A stretch of DNA of 64,000 nt, from NCBI RefSeq assembly GCF_036688685.1, contig NZ_JAQQPS010000011.1, forward strand, positions 124,001 through 188,000. Reading direction: 5' to 3'. Of this stretch, positions 8,869 through 17,228 are shown one piece after another. The position numbers and the translations under genes are program-made. Under the pieces are notes generated by a model. It was not told the origin of the DNA and ran no database searches. It saw only the letters and a program-made list of their open reading frames with translations. The DNA is from JALYUM01 sp036688685. Lineage in GTDB: Bacteria > Pseudomonadota > Gammaproteobacteria > Burkholderiales > Burkholderiaceae_D. Positions within the stretch are counted from its first letter, which is position 1. Every line of letters starts with the position of its first letter.

Positions 8869-9110
8869 CGCGCTTCGGGCGCGTGGTGGTGAAAACAGCG
8901 CGCATACGATTACACGCCGCCTGGCATTGGTGGCGTGGCTGAAGTGCTGCATTCGTGAGGAGTTGCAGCAGTTCAGCTGGGGCCGTATTCATTAGCATGA
9001 ACATCCGCGATGCGTTTGTGCCGATGAATAAGTCGCCTGGACGGATGGCCGTTCAGGCGGGTTTAAATTTTGTAGCGCACATTTTTCATCGCAGATGAAG
9101 GAGAATTAAC

Positions 9111-10514
9111 ATGGCAACAGCCGCTAAAAAAACCACCGCAAAAGCTTCCACCGCGAAGCCTGCTGCGAAATCCACCGCCACCAAGGCGCCAGCGACCAAA
9201 GCCGCCGCCAAGCCTGCGACCAAAGCCGCAGCGCCGAAGACGGCTGCCAAGGCCCCAGTGAAAGCTGTCGCCAAAGCGCCGGTCAAAGCCGCCGCCAAAG
9301 CACCAGTGAAAGCGGCCAGCAAGTCGACCGCCAAGCCAGTGGCAAAAGCTGCATCGACCAAGGCCGCACCGAAGGCAGTCGCGAAAGCCGCGCCGAAGGC
9401 AGCAGCTAAGGCTGCACCGAAGGCAGTCGCTAAGGCTGCACCGAAGGCAGCAGCGAAAGCCGCACCGAAGGCAGCCGCCAAAGCCGCACCGAAGGCAGCA
9501 GCTAAGGCTGCACCGAAGGCAGCCGCCAAGTCGAGCGCCAAACCTGTCGCCGGCAAAGCCTCGGCCAAGCCAGCGACCAAGACCGTCGCCAAATCGACCG
9601 CCAAGCCAGTCGGCAAAGTGACGGCGAAGCCCGCTGCCAAATCGACCGCCAAGCCAGCTGCCAAAGCCTCGGCCAAGCCAGCTGTCAAAGCCACGGCCAA
9701 GCCAGTCGCTGCCAAGTCGACCGGCAAAGCTGCCACCAAGACCGTGAGCAAGCCAGCAGCGAAAAAGGCAGTTGCGAAGCCGGCAGCCAAGCCCGCAGTG
9801 AAAAAGGCAGCCGCCAAGCCAGCCGCGAAAAAAGCAGTTGCCAAGCCAGCTGCGAAAAAAGCAGCTGCAAAGCCAGCCGCGAAGCCTGCAGCCAAACCTG
9901 CGGCCAAGCCAGCAGCGAAAGCAGCCGCCAAACCTGCAGCAAAAGCAGCCGCCAAGCCAGCCGCCAAGGTAGCAAGCAAGCCAGCCGCCAAGGTAGCAAG
10001 CAAGCCAGCCGCCAAGGTAGCAAGCAAGCCAGCCGCCAAAGCACCGGTGACCAAGGCCGCCGCGACCAAAACCACGGCGCCGGCGAAAGCGGCAGCCAAG
10101 TCGACGCCAGTTGCCAAGCCAGCGACGAAGCCGGCCACCAAGGTAGCGGCGAAGCCGGCAGCCAAGCCAGCAAGCAAGGTCGCGACCAAACCGGCGGCTG
10201 CGCCATCGACGGCCACACCCAGCGTCGCCGCAAAAGCGGCTACCACGGTAACTGCCACGCCGGCGGTGACCACTGCGGCTCCGGCTGCATCGACGGCAAC
10301 CCAGGCACCGGCCAAACCGGTCGCCAAAAAGGCAGAAGCGAAGAAACCGGCAGCCAAGCCGGCGGTCGAAAAAGCCGCCGAGCCAAAACCGGCAACGGTG
10401 CCGGCAAGCACTGCAGCGGCAGCCGACAAGCCAGCCGCCGCACCGGCAGCATCGGCCAAAACCGTGCTGGCGCCGGCCGCTGCATGGCCATTCCCGACCA
10501 GTAGCCGTCCGTAA
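9111..10514 (+). CDS. Histone H1-like, Ala/Lys/Pro-rich DNA-binding protein
   Basis: 467 residues, almost entirely low-complexity Ala, Lys, Pro, Thr and Ser, extremely basic, with repeats such as KAAPKAAA, AKPAAK and AKVASKPA. This resembles bacterial H1-like/AlgP-type nucleoid proteins, which bind DNA non-specifically and compact it. There is no folded domain and no Cys. The protein ends in a distinct non-repetitive tail, AAAWPFPTSSRP. AAGGAG (9098-9103) lies 7 bases before the ATG. DNA-level tandem repeats (9360-9527 and 9966-10037) show that the length can change by recombination. A strong terminator follows. The function is from family resemblance only. Confidence 0.8.
   Translation: MATAAKKTTAKASTAKPAAKSTATKAPATKAAAKPATKAAAPKTAAKAPVKAVAKAPVKAAAKAPVKAASKSTAKPVAKAASTKAAPKAVAKAAPKAAAKAAPKAVAKAAPKAAAKAAPKAAAKAAPKAAAKAAPKAAAKSSAKPVAGKASAKPATKTVAKSTAKPVGKVTAKPAAKSTAKPAAKASAKPAVKATAKPVAAKSTGKAATKTVSKPAAKKAVAKPAAKPAVKKAAAKPAAKKAVAKPAAKKAAAKPAAKPAAKPAAKPAAKAAAKPAAKAAAKPAAKVASKPAAKVASKPAAKVASKPAAKAPVTKAAATKTTAPAKAAAKSTPVAKPATKPATKVAAKPAAKPASKVATKPAAAPSTATPSVAAKAATTVTATPAVTTAAPAASTATQAPAKPVAKKAEAKKPAAKPAVEKAAEPKPATVPASTAAAADKPAAAPAASAKTVLAPAAAWPFPTSSRP
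9360..9527 (+). repeat. Seven 24-bp tandem repeats (KAAPKAxA)
   Basis: Seven consecutive 24-nt units encode Lys-Ala-Ala-Pro-Lys-Ala-(Ala/Val)-Ala. The units differ mainly at synonymous positions (AAG/AAA, GCC/GCT/GCA). They lie in frame inside the H1-like gene. Confidence 0.85.
9966..10037 (+). repeat. Three identical 24-bp tandem repeats (KVASKPAA)
   Basis: Three exact copies of a 24-nt unit begin at 9966, 9990 and 10014 and encode Lys-Val-Ala-Ser-Lys-Pro-Ala-Ala. Exact identity suggests recent duplication by slippage or recombination within the H1-like gene. Confidence 0.9.
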
Positions 10515-10559
10515 GCCTGACCTTTGTAACACTACCCTGTCGTTGTTTCAGGCAGAATA

Positions 10560-10593
10560 CCGCTGTGTGACTTTCACACAGCGGTTTTTTTTT
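10560..10593 (+). terminator. Intrinsic terminator of the H1-like gene
   Basis: CCGCTGTGTGA (10560-10570), a 3-nt loop and TCACACAGCGG (10574-10584) form a perfect 11-bp stem, followed by nine T (10585-10593). The T-run directly abuts the GAGGAG ribosome binding site of yggT. Confidence 0.92.
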
Positions 10594-10604
10594 GAGGAGT
10601 TGCC

Positions 10605-11141
10605 GTGCTTTTTTTGACCATTCTCCAGTACATCATCGACACCGCTGCGACGGTGATCGGCGGCGTGCTGCTGCTGCGTTTCTGGATGCAGGCGGTGCGG
10701 GTGCGTCCGCCCGGCGCCGTCGCGCAGTTCACGTTCACGCTGACCGACTGGCTGGTAAAACCGCTGCGCCGCATCATGCCTGGCCTTGGCGGCTATGACT
10801 GGGCCAGCCTGGTGGGCGCGTTCCTGATCGTGCTGCTTGCCAGTTCGCTGCTATTCGTGGTCGGCTACGACGTCCAGATGGTGCTGCTGCACGCGCTGCT
10901 GCGTTTCCTGAACTGGATCATTTACGGCTTCATGGCGCTGTTGATCATCGAGGCCATCTTCAGCTGGATCAATCCGAACGCGCCGCTTGCGCCCTTCGTG
11001 CATGCGCTTAACGAGCCGCTGCTGCGTCCCGTGCGCAAGGTGATACCGCCACTGGGTGGGCTGGATTTATCGGTGCTGGTGGTGCTGGTGCTGCTGCAGA
11101 TCGCCCAGCTGGTGCTCAGCCGGGTGTTTGTCGCACCTTGA
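10605..11141 (+). CDS. yggT: YggT family membrane protein
   Basis: 178 residues made of two YGGT repeats, each a pair of hydrophobic segments. The first is around residues 1-30 and 65-90, the second around 95-120 and 150-175, and each is followed by a PxxRxxxPxxGGxD-like motif (KPLRRIMPGLGGYD; RPVRKVIPPLGGLD). The start is GTG at 10605 with GAGGAG at 10594-10599. YggT proteins are inner-membrane proteins linked to osmotic stress or membrane organisation; the biochemical role is unknown. It overlaps yggU by 4 bases and sits immediately behind a strong terminator, so its promoter is unclear. Confidence 0.88.
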   Translation: MLFLTILQYIIDTAATVIGGVLLLRFWMQAVRVRPPGAVAQFTFTLTDWLVKPLRRIMPGLGGYDWASLVGAFLIVLLASSLLFVVGYDVQMVLLHALLRFLNWIIYGFMALLIIEAIFSWINPNAPLAPFVHALNEPLLRPVRKVIPPLGGLDLSVLVVLVLLQIAQLVLSRVFVAP

Positions 11142-11449
11142 GCAAGCCGTGGTGTTCAGCGCTGGCCGGGGGCGGGGTGCGCATCGCGGTCCAGATCGCG
11201 CCGAACGCCAAACGCACCGAGGTGCTGGGGGTGTTCGACGATGCCCTTAAAATCAAGCTGCAGGCGCAACCCATCGAGGGCAAGGCCAACGAGGCGCTGG
11301 TCAAATACATCGCCGGCGCACTGAAGGTCTCACGCAGCAGTGTGGTCATCACGCATGGCCACACGAATAAACGCAAACTGCTGGAAGTCGACGCCAGGAG
11401 CCTGGCGCCGGAAGCGGTGGAACGCTTGCTGTTGCCTCAGAACCTGTAG
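11138..11449 (+). CDS. yggU: DUF167 family protein YggU
   Basis: 103 residues with a TTG start at 11138 overlapping the yggT stop (TTGA). It contains the DUF167 core: VQIAPNAKRTEV, IKLQAQPIEGKANEALVKY and a basic GHTNKRKLLEV segment. It is a small alpha/beta protein of unknown biochemical function, often encoded next to yggT, as here. Its last 13 bases overlap the convergent PfkB kinase gene. Confidence 0.88.
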   Translation: MSKPWCSALAGGGVRIAVQIAPNAKRTEVLGVFDDALKIKLQAQPIEGKANEALVKYIAGALKVSRSSVVITHGHTNKRKLLEVDARSLAPEAVERLLLPQNL

Positions 11450-12375
11450 CCGAACGCCGTTTCGAAACGTTGCGCGATCTGCTCTTTGGTCGCTACGTGG
11501 TTCTGGCCGCCCTGATGCGCAATTTTCATTGCGCCCATCAGGCTGGCCAGGCGGCCGGTGGTCGGCCAGTCGAAGCCATTGACGATCCCGAACAGCAGGC
11601 CAGCGCGGTAGGCGTCACCGCAGCCGGTCGGATCGACCACGGCGTCGGCCTGCACGCACGGAATGTCGTGGCGCTCGCCTTTGGCGTAGATTTCCGAACC
11701 CTTGTCGCCGCGCGTGATGATCAGCGCCTCCAGGCGGCCCGCGATCTCGTCCTGAGTCCAGCCAGTGCGCTCCATCACCATCTCGAATTCGTAATCGTTG
11801 GCGGCCAGGTAGGTGGCCTGACCGATGAAGGTGCGCAGCTCTTCGCCATTGAACATCGGCAGCTGCTGGCCCGGGTCGAACATCACCGGCACACCCAGCG
11901 CAGCCAGGTCGGCGGCGTGCTTGATCATGCCGTCCCGGCCATCCGGGGCAATGATCGCCACGCGCAGCGCACCCATGTCGGCGGCATTGTTCTCGTGCGA
12001 GAACTGCATCGCGCCCGGGTGGAAGGCGTTGATCTGGTTGTTGTCGTCGTCGGCGGTGACGAAGCACTGGGCCGTGTAGGCATGTTCGATGGTGCGGATG
12101 GCGCGCGTCGAGATGCCGAAGCGGGCGAAGCGCTCGAGGTACTCGCCGCCGTCCTGGCCGAGCGTGGCCATGATCAAGGGGTCGCCGCCCAGCATGTTCA
12201 GGTTGTAGGCGATGTTGGCGGCGCAACCGCCGTATTCGGTGCGCAGCGTCGGCACCAGGAACGAGACGTTCACGCGGTGCAGCTGGTCGGCCATCAGGGT
12301 GTCGGCAAAGCGGCCGTGGTACTGCATGATTTTGTCGAACGCGAGCGATCCGCAGATCAGGGTGGTATTGGTCAT
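11437..12375 (-). CDS. PfkB-family carbohydrate/nucleoside kinase
   Basis: 312 residues with a ribokinase/adenosine-kinase fold. The N-terminal substrate-side motif is YGGCAANIAYNLNMLGG and the C-terminal signature is DPTGCGDAYRAGLLFG, in which Asp is the catalytic base; the usual GAGD is GCGD here. Family members phosphorylate sugars or nucleosides with ATP in the cytosol. Substrate not assigned; betaproteobacterial homologues are often called adenosine kinase-like. Downstream of the zinc-ribbon protein gene by 12 bp, so co-transcribed with it. Confidence 0.85.
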   Translation of the reverse strand: MTNTTLICGSLAFDKIMQYHGRFADTLMADQLHRVNVSFLVPTLRTEYGGCAANIAYNLNMLGGDPLIMATLGQDGGEYLERFARFGISTRAIRTIEHAYTAQCFVTADDDNNQINAFHPGAMQFSHENNAADMGALRVAIIAPDGRDGMIKHAADLAALGVPVMFDPGQQLPMFNGEELRTFIGQATYLAANDYEFEMVMERTGWTQDEIAGRLEALIITRGDKGSEIYAKGERHDIPCVQADAVVDPTGCGDAYRAGLLFGIVNGFDWPTTGRLASLMGAMKIAHQGGQNHVATKEQIAQRFETAFGYRF

Positions 12376-12387
12376 CGGGGTACAGCC

Positions 12388-13722
12388 TTAAGGATAGAAG
12401 ATGGCGATATGGTAGCCGGACGGTTTCAGCTCGCCGAGTTGAAACGACAGCTTGGCGGTTTGTTCGGTGTGCGCGGTAAAGCCGGCGGCGACGCTGGTGC
12501 CGTTGCCGAGATATTCATGCGGCGCGAAGACGCGCCGCACCAGCGGCTTGTCGTTGGCATCATGCAGTGTCAATTCCAGGCTGGGCCAGGCCTGCACCAG
12601 CATGCCCTGGTTGCGCAGCAGCGTGGTGTAGGTAAAGGCGCCGTTGCCCAGTGTTTGCAACTCGCCCGTTTCGATCGACAGCGTGTCGATCTGGGTCGGC
12701 AGGTTCACTTCGCAGCCGAAGGCGGCGCACAGGCTGACCGCCAGCGGGCGCAGCGAGGGATAGCTGGCCGCGATCACGTCGCGGCTTGAGACGAACAGCT
12801 GGGCAGCGAGCGCCACGGCCAGCAGCGCGCAGCCGCCGGCCATCAGGCGCGTGCGCAGACGGCCGCCTGCTTCCCTGGCGCGGCCCTGCTTGACGAAGGC
12901 TGGCTCGTCGTTTTCAACCGGGACCGGCTTCGGTTTCAGTTTTGGCAGCGACGCAGGCACGGTCAGTGCGCGTGACTTGCTCTTTTTGGTGCGATTGCGC
13001 GCCTGGATCGTGGCATCGGGCGAATACGGGATGCCGGCCGACTCGCGCGGCGCGGACGAGGGCATGCGCAGCAGCGAATTCTGTTCGGGCAGGGCGGCAT
13101 AGCGTTCACCGGCCGGGTCGGAGCTGTCGTCCGGCTCTGGCTCCGGTTCTGGCACTGGCGCGGCGACCGGCGCGACGATAACCGGTTCCGGCATTGGCTC
13201 GGGTTCCGGTATCGGCTCTGGTTCTGGCTCAGGTACTGGTTCTGGCTCTGGCTCAGGTACTGGTTCAGGTTCTGGTACTGGTACTGGTACTGGCTCAGGC
13301 ACCGGCTCTGGTGCTGGCACGGCGACTGGTTTGGGTGCCGGTGGCGCAACATCCAGGTCGAGCTTGGGCAGGGCCGCGGGCGGCGTCGGCGCCAGCCTGC
13401 CGGACGCCGAGACGGCGCGTGCCGTATACCCGGCGCGCGGACCGTTGCCGTATTCGAGGGGAGGCAGGTGTTGCGGCAGGACGTCGAATTCCGGCGCCGG
13501 TTCGAGGAAGTCAGGGTAAGCGGCGACCGGCGGGGCCGGTTCGGGCGCCACCGGTGCGATCGGCGCCACCGCGCCGGCAGCGTCCATGTCCATCAGCGCT
13601 GCATTGCCATCGAAAACCTGCTGGCAGGTCCCGCAGCGCACAATGCCACCCCGTAGCTTCAACTGGTCAGCAGCGACCCTGAAGGTGGTGTGACAGTGGG
13701 GGCAACGGGTGGCGAGCGCCAT
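12388..13722 (-). CDS. DUF3426 zinc-ribbon membrane protein
   Basis: 444 residues from the ATG at 13722 (MALATRCPHC). The N-terminal MJ0042-type zinc ribbon has CPHC (residues 7-10) and CGTC (about 28-31). A long Pro/Glu-rich linker follows (many PEPEPVPEP repeats, about residues 120-205). A single membrane segment (RLMAGGCALLAVALAAQLFV) precedes a DUF3426 C-terminal domain of about 150 residues ending SGYHIAIFYP. Function unknown; it follows prmA in many betaproteobacteria. It starts 4 bases after the prmA stop, so the two are co-transcribed. Confidence 0.85.
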   Translation of the reverse strand: MALATRCPHCHTTFRVAADQLKLRGGIVRCGTCQQVFDGNAALMDMDAAGAVAPIAPVAPEPAPPVAAYPDFLEPAPEFDVLPQHLPPLEYGNGPRAGYTARAVSASGRLAPTPPAALPKLDLDVAPPAPKPVAVPAPEPVPEPVPVPVPEPEPVPEPEPEPVPEPEPEPIPEPEPMPEPVIVAPVAAPVPEPEPEPDDSSDPAGERYAALPEQNSLLRMPSSAPRESAGIPYSPDATIQARNRTKKSKSRALTVPASLPKLKPKPVPVENDEPAFVKQGRAREAGGRLRTRLMAGGCALLAVALAAQLFVSSRDVIAASYPSLRPLAVSLCAAFGCEVNLPTQIDTLSIETGELQTLGNGAFTYTTLLRNQGMLVQAWPSLELTLHDANDKPLVRRVFAPHEYLGNGTSVAAGFTAHTEQTAKLSFQLGELKPSGYHIAIFYP

Positions 13723-13726
13723 GGGA

Positions 13727-14668
13727 TCAGGCAGTACGCGCGGCTGGCACGTCCTGGCCCAACTGGCCATGCAGCGCAACCCAGCCGTCCTGCTCGGCCC
13801 ACACGCCCAGTTTGATGAACGGTGCGTACGCGGCAGCGACTTCTTCGGCCTGGCGTGCGAGCACACCGGACAGGATCAGGTAGCCGCCTGGCGCCACGCG
13901 GCCGGACAGCATCGGCGCCATCAACTTCAATGGGCTCGACAGGATGTTGGCGACGACGGTGTCAAACTTGCCGGTTGCATGCTGCGCTTTTTCGGACACG
14001 GCAAAGTTGTCCGGCAAATAAAAGTCGATTTCGCAGTGATTGCGCGCGGCATTGTCGCGCGCCGATTCGATCGCCTGCGGATCGATGTCAACGCCGGCCA
14101 CGTCGCCTGCGCCCATCTTCCTGGCGACCATGGCCAGGATGCCGGAACCGCAACCATAATCGAGCACGGTTTTACCTGGCATCGGATGGGCTTCCAGCCA
14201 CTCCATGCACAAGCGCGTGGTCGGATGGCTGCCGGTGCCGAATGCCAGGCCCGGATCGAGTTCCAGGATCAGCGCGTCAGGGTCCGGCGCTTCGTGCCAG
14301 CTCGGCACGACCCAGATGTTCTTGCCGATGTGGATAGGCGCGAACTGCGATTGGGTCAGGCGCACCCAGTCCTCGTCGCCCACAAAACGGGTTGTAAAGG
14401 CGGGGGCGGGCAGGCGGATGGACGCGGCAGCTTCGGCGACGATCGCGGCCTGGTCGGCATCGACGTCGGTCAGCGCCACCACGCGGCTGTGTTCCCACGC
14501 CGCTTCCTTCGGTTCCATGCCGGGCTCGCCAAACAGGGGCACCTCGGCGTCGGTGCCTTCATCGGCGTCTTCCACCGACACGGACAGCGCGCCCGACTCC
14601 ATCAACGCGTCGGACAGGCTTTCCGCGTGTTCGCGTGCAATTTCAATGACAACTTCAGTCCAGCTCAT
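13727..14668 (-). CDS. prmA: Ribosomal protein L11 methyltransferase
   Basis: 313 residues. It carries SAM motif I (KTVLDYGCGSGILAM) followed by VAGVDIDPQAIESARDNAARN, and the VANILSSPLKLMAP motif typical of PrmA (NILxxPL), in which Asn/Pro act in N-methylation. It trimethylates amino groups of ribosomal protein L11 in the cytosol. The start overlaps the accC stop by 4 bases, giving the accB-accC-prmA order common in Proteobacteria. Confidence 0.96.
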   Translation of the reverse strand: MSWTEVVIEIAREHAESLSDALMESGALSVSVEDADEGTDAEVPLFGEPGMEPKEAAWEHSRVVALTDVDADQAAIVAEAAASIRLPAPAFTTRFVGDEDWVRLTQSQFAPIHIGKNIWVVPSWHEAPDPDALILELDPGLAFGTGSHPTTRLCMEWLEAHPMPGKTVLDYGCGSGILAMVARKMGAGDVAGVDIDPQAIESARDNAARNHCEIDFYLPDNFAVSEKAQHATGKFDTVVANILSSPLKLMAPMLSGRVAPGGYLILSGVLARQAEEVAAAYAPFIKLGVWAEQDGWVALHGQLGQDVPAARTA

Positions 14669-16053
14669 GCGTCTGCCTTGTCGGAAGATTTACCGGTGAT
14701 GCCCAATGCCGCATCCTTGGCCAGTTTCTGTTCCAGATAATGGATGTTGGTGCCGCCCTCGATAAAGCGGGCGTCGACCATCAGGTCACGGTGCAGCGGA
14801 ATATTCGTCAGGATACCCTCGACCACCATCTCCGACAAAGCAATTTGCATGCGGCGGATCGCCTGTTCGCGCGTGGCGCCGTAAGCGATCACTTTGCCGA
14901 TCATCGAATCGTAATGCGGCGGCACATAATAACCGGCGTAGGCATGCGAATCGACGCGGATGCCGGGACCGCCCGGCGTATGCCAGCCGGTGATGCGTCC
15001 TGGCGACGGCGTGAATTTATACGGGTCTTCGGCATTGATGCGGCATTCGACGGCGTGGCCCGACAACATGATGTCGCGCTGCTTGAAACGCAGTTTCTCG
15101 CCGCAGGCGATGCGGATCTGTTCCTGCACGATGTCGATCCCGGTGATCATTTCGGTGACCGGGTGCTCGACCTGTACGCGCGTATTCATTTCGATGAAAT
15201 AGAACTCGCCGTTTTCGTACAGGAATTCAAAGGTGCCGGCGCCGCGGTAACCGATCTTGCGGCATGCTTCGGCACAACGGTCGCCGATTTTCTCGATGAG
15301 TTTGCGCGGAATGCCCGGCGCTGGCGCTTCTTCGATGACTTTCTGGTGGCGCCGCTGCATTGAGCAGTCGCGCTCGCCCAGCCAGACGGCATTTTTATGC
15401 TCGTCGGCGAGGATCTGGATTTCCACGTGGCGCGGATTTTCCAGGTACTTCTCCATATACACTTCCGGATTGCCAAAGGCGGTACCGGCTTCGGTCTTGG
15501 TCATCGCGACCGCATTCAACAAGGCCGCTTCGGTGTGCACCACGCGCATGCCGCGCCCGCCGCCGCCGCCGGCCGCCTTGATGATGACCGGATAGCCAAC
15601 CTTGCGCGCGGTGGTGATGATCTCTTTCGGGTCATCCGTCAGGGCGCCTTCGGAACCGGGTACGCACGGCACGCCGGCCTTGATCATGGCCTGCTTGGCC
15701 GAGACTTTATCGCCCATCAGGCGAATCGAGTCGGAGCGCGGACCGATGAAGACAAAGCCGGATTTTTCCACGCGTTCGGCAAAATCGGCGTTCTCCGACA
15801 AGAAGCCATAACCCGGGTGGATCGCTTCGGCGTCGGTCACTTCAGCCGCACTGATAATGGCCGGCATGTTCAGGTAACTGAGGGTCGAGGATGCCGGGCC
15901 GATGCACACCGATTCGTCGGCCAGTTTCACGTATTTGGCGTCTTTGTCGGCTTCGGAGTGCACGACCACGGTTTTGATGCCCATTTCGCGGCAAGCACGC
16001 TGGATACGCAGCGCGATTTCACCACGATTGGCGATAAGGATTTTTTCAAACAT
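14665..16053 (-). CDS. accC: Acetyl-CoA carboxylase, biotin carboxylase subunit
   Basis: 462 residues, close to the usual 445-460. It is the ATP-dependent biotin carboxylase of acetyl-CoA carboxylase, the first step of fatty-acid synthesis. Visible features are the N-terminal FEKILIANRGEIALR, HPGYGFLSENADFAE, the glycine-rich ATP-grasp loop AAGGGGGRGMRVV and the catalytic region EMNTRVQVEHPVTE. It lies downstream of accB (102-bp gap) and overlaps prmA. Confidence 0.97.
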   Translation of the reverse strand: MFEKILIANRGEIALRIQRACREMGIKTVVVHSEADKDAKYVKLADESVCIGPASSTLSYLNMPAIISAAEVTDAEAIHPGYGFLSENADFAERVEKSGFVFIGPRSDSIRLMGDKVSAKQAMIKAGVPCVPGSEGALTDDPKEIITTARKVGYPVIIKAAGGGGGRGMRVVHTEAALLNAVAMTKTEAGTAFGNPEVYMEKYLENPRHVEIQILADEHKNAVWLGERDCSMQRRHQKVIEEAPAPGIPRKLIEKIGDRCAEACRKIGYRGAGTFEFLYENGEFYFIEMNTRVQVEHPVTEMITGIDIVQEQIRIACGEKLRFKQRDIMLSGHAVECRINAEDPYKFTPSPGRITGWHTPGGPGIRVDSHAYAGYYVPPHYDSMIGKVIAYGATREQAIRRMQIALSEMVVEGILTNIPLHRDLMVDARFIEGGTNIHYLEQKLAKDAALGITGKSSDKADA

Positions 16054-16155
16054 GGTATGGGTATGTGGTGAAAGCCGGCGCGAACCGGGAACAGCATGCT
16101 AACGAGGCCGGACTTGCCGCGGCCGGGGCAGGCCGCGCAGGTCTATGTTGACTGA

Positions 16156-16611
16156 TTAACCGATGATGAACAACGGCTGGCCGAATTCGACCGGCTGGCC
16201 GTTTTCCACCAAGATCTTGCTTACCACGCCGGAAACGTCCGAGTCGATTTCATTGAGCAGTTTCATCGCTTCGATGATGCACAAGGTATCGCCTTCCTTG
16301 ACGCTGGAACCGACTTCGATGAACGCCGGCGAGCCTGGCGACGACGAACGGTAGAAGGTGCCGACCATCGGCGACTTCACCACGTGGCCAGTTGGCTCAG
16401 CCGGGATATCGATGACCGGGGCGGCTGGGGCAGGCGCGTGGCCGGGTGCGGCATATTGCTGCATGGATTGTGGCATCATCATCATCTGGCCTTGCGGCAT
16501 GGCGGACGATTTGACGATGCGGACTTTGCTTTCGCCCTCGGTGACTTCGAGTTCAGCGATGTCCGACTCAGCGACGAGGTCGATCAAAGTCTTGAGTTTT
16601 CGTAAATCCAT
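16156..16611 (-). CDS. accB: Biotin carboxyl carrier protein of acetyl-CoA carboxylase
   Basis: 151 residues from the ATG at 16611, which is preceded by AAGGGG. The N-terminal dimer/interaction segment MDLRKLKTLIDLV is followed by a Met/Gln/Pro-rich linker (about residues 38-75). The biotinyl domain carries EAMKLLNEI, with the biotinylated Lys at 117. It shuttles carboxybiotin between AccC and AccAD. Transcribed toward accC. Confidence 0.97.
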   Translation of the reverse strand: MDLRKLKTLIDLVAESDIAELEVTEGESKVRIVKSSAMPQGQMMMMPQSMQQYAAPGHAPAPAAPVIDIPAEPTGHVVKSPMVGTFYRSSSPGSPAFIEVGSSVKEGDTLCIIEAMKLLNEIDSDVSGVVSKILVENGQPVEFGQPLFIIG

Positions 16612-16694
16612 GTAAAACCCCTTGGAATTATTAGTTGTAAGTGAAAGGCGCAGAATGCCTGCGGATCGCACGCAATGCGTGAAGTTGTCTTAGA

Positions 16695-17132
16695 TTAACG
16701 CGTTTTAAGCGCGAAGTCGATGGCCAGCCTGTATCCGTCAGCACCGAGGCCGCAAATGACCCCCTGGGCAATGCCTGAGAGATAAGAATGGTGGCGGAAC
16801 GACTCGCGCTGGTGAACATTGGAAATGTGCACTTCCACGAAGGGAATCGCGACACCTGCCAGTGCGTCGCGCAGCGCCACGCTGGTATGGGTCAGGCCGC
16901 CCGGGTTGATGACGATAAACTCGACCCCTTCGGCACGGGCAGCATGGATGCGGTCGATCAACACGCCCTCATGGTTACTCTGAAAACAAGACAGCGTGCC
17001 GCCCGCCGCATCAGCCTGGGCTGTTGCGGCGCTCTCGATGTCGGCCAGGGTCGTGGCGCCGTACACCGCAGGCTCTCGGGTACCCAGCAAATTCAGATTG
17101 GGACCATTGAGGAGCAGGAGCTTTTTCACCAT
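16695..17132 (-). CDS. aroQ: 3-dehydroquinate dehydratase, type II
   Basis: 145 residues from the ATG at 17132; an earlier in-frame ATG exists at 17186, but MVKKLLLLNGPNLNLLG is the family start. Reaction: 3-dehydroquinate to 3-dehydroshikimate in the shikimate pathway. Seen: PNLNLLGTREP with the catalytic Tyr24, FQSNHEG, VINPGGLTHTSVALRDAL, and EVHISNVHQRESFRHHSY with the catalytic His. It precedes accB on the same strand (83-bp gap), a common arrangement. Confidence 0.96.
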   Translation of the reverse strand: MVKKLLLLNGPNLNLLGTREPAVYGATTLADIESAATAQADAAGGTLSCFQSNHEGVLIDRIHAARAEGVEFIVINPGGLTHTSVALRDALAGVAIPFVEVHISNVHQRESFRHHSYLSGIAQGVICGLGADGYRLAIDFALKTR

Positions 17133-17228
17133 ATTGAAGAGTCTGTTCTCGCGAAAGTTTGGCATTCTGCCGTCAACATCTCCCATTTGGCAAGAGATAT
17201 TCGACCATATATTTCTTGTAAGAAATTA

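Larger units (their letters stand above)
8369..9110. other. 742-bp intergenic region
   Basis: No convincing protein gene is seen. The segment holds an inverted repeat near 8444-8475, a candidate small RNA ending at the strong terminator at 8821-8868, and the 5' region of the H1-like gene with AAGGAG at 9098-9103. The regulatory region of the leftward aldehyde dehydrogenase must also lie here. No clear consensus promoter pair could be picked out by eye. Confidence 0.6.

Noticed and set aside
9360..10037. CRISPR-like array
   Set aside because: The repeats are contiguous 24-nt coding units without spacers, in frame in the H1-like gene.
9063..10532. Minus-strand 489-codon Gly/Cys/Arg-rich frame
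   Set aside because: Mirror image of the repeat-rich H1-like gene; no start signal and no family features.
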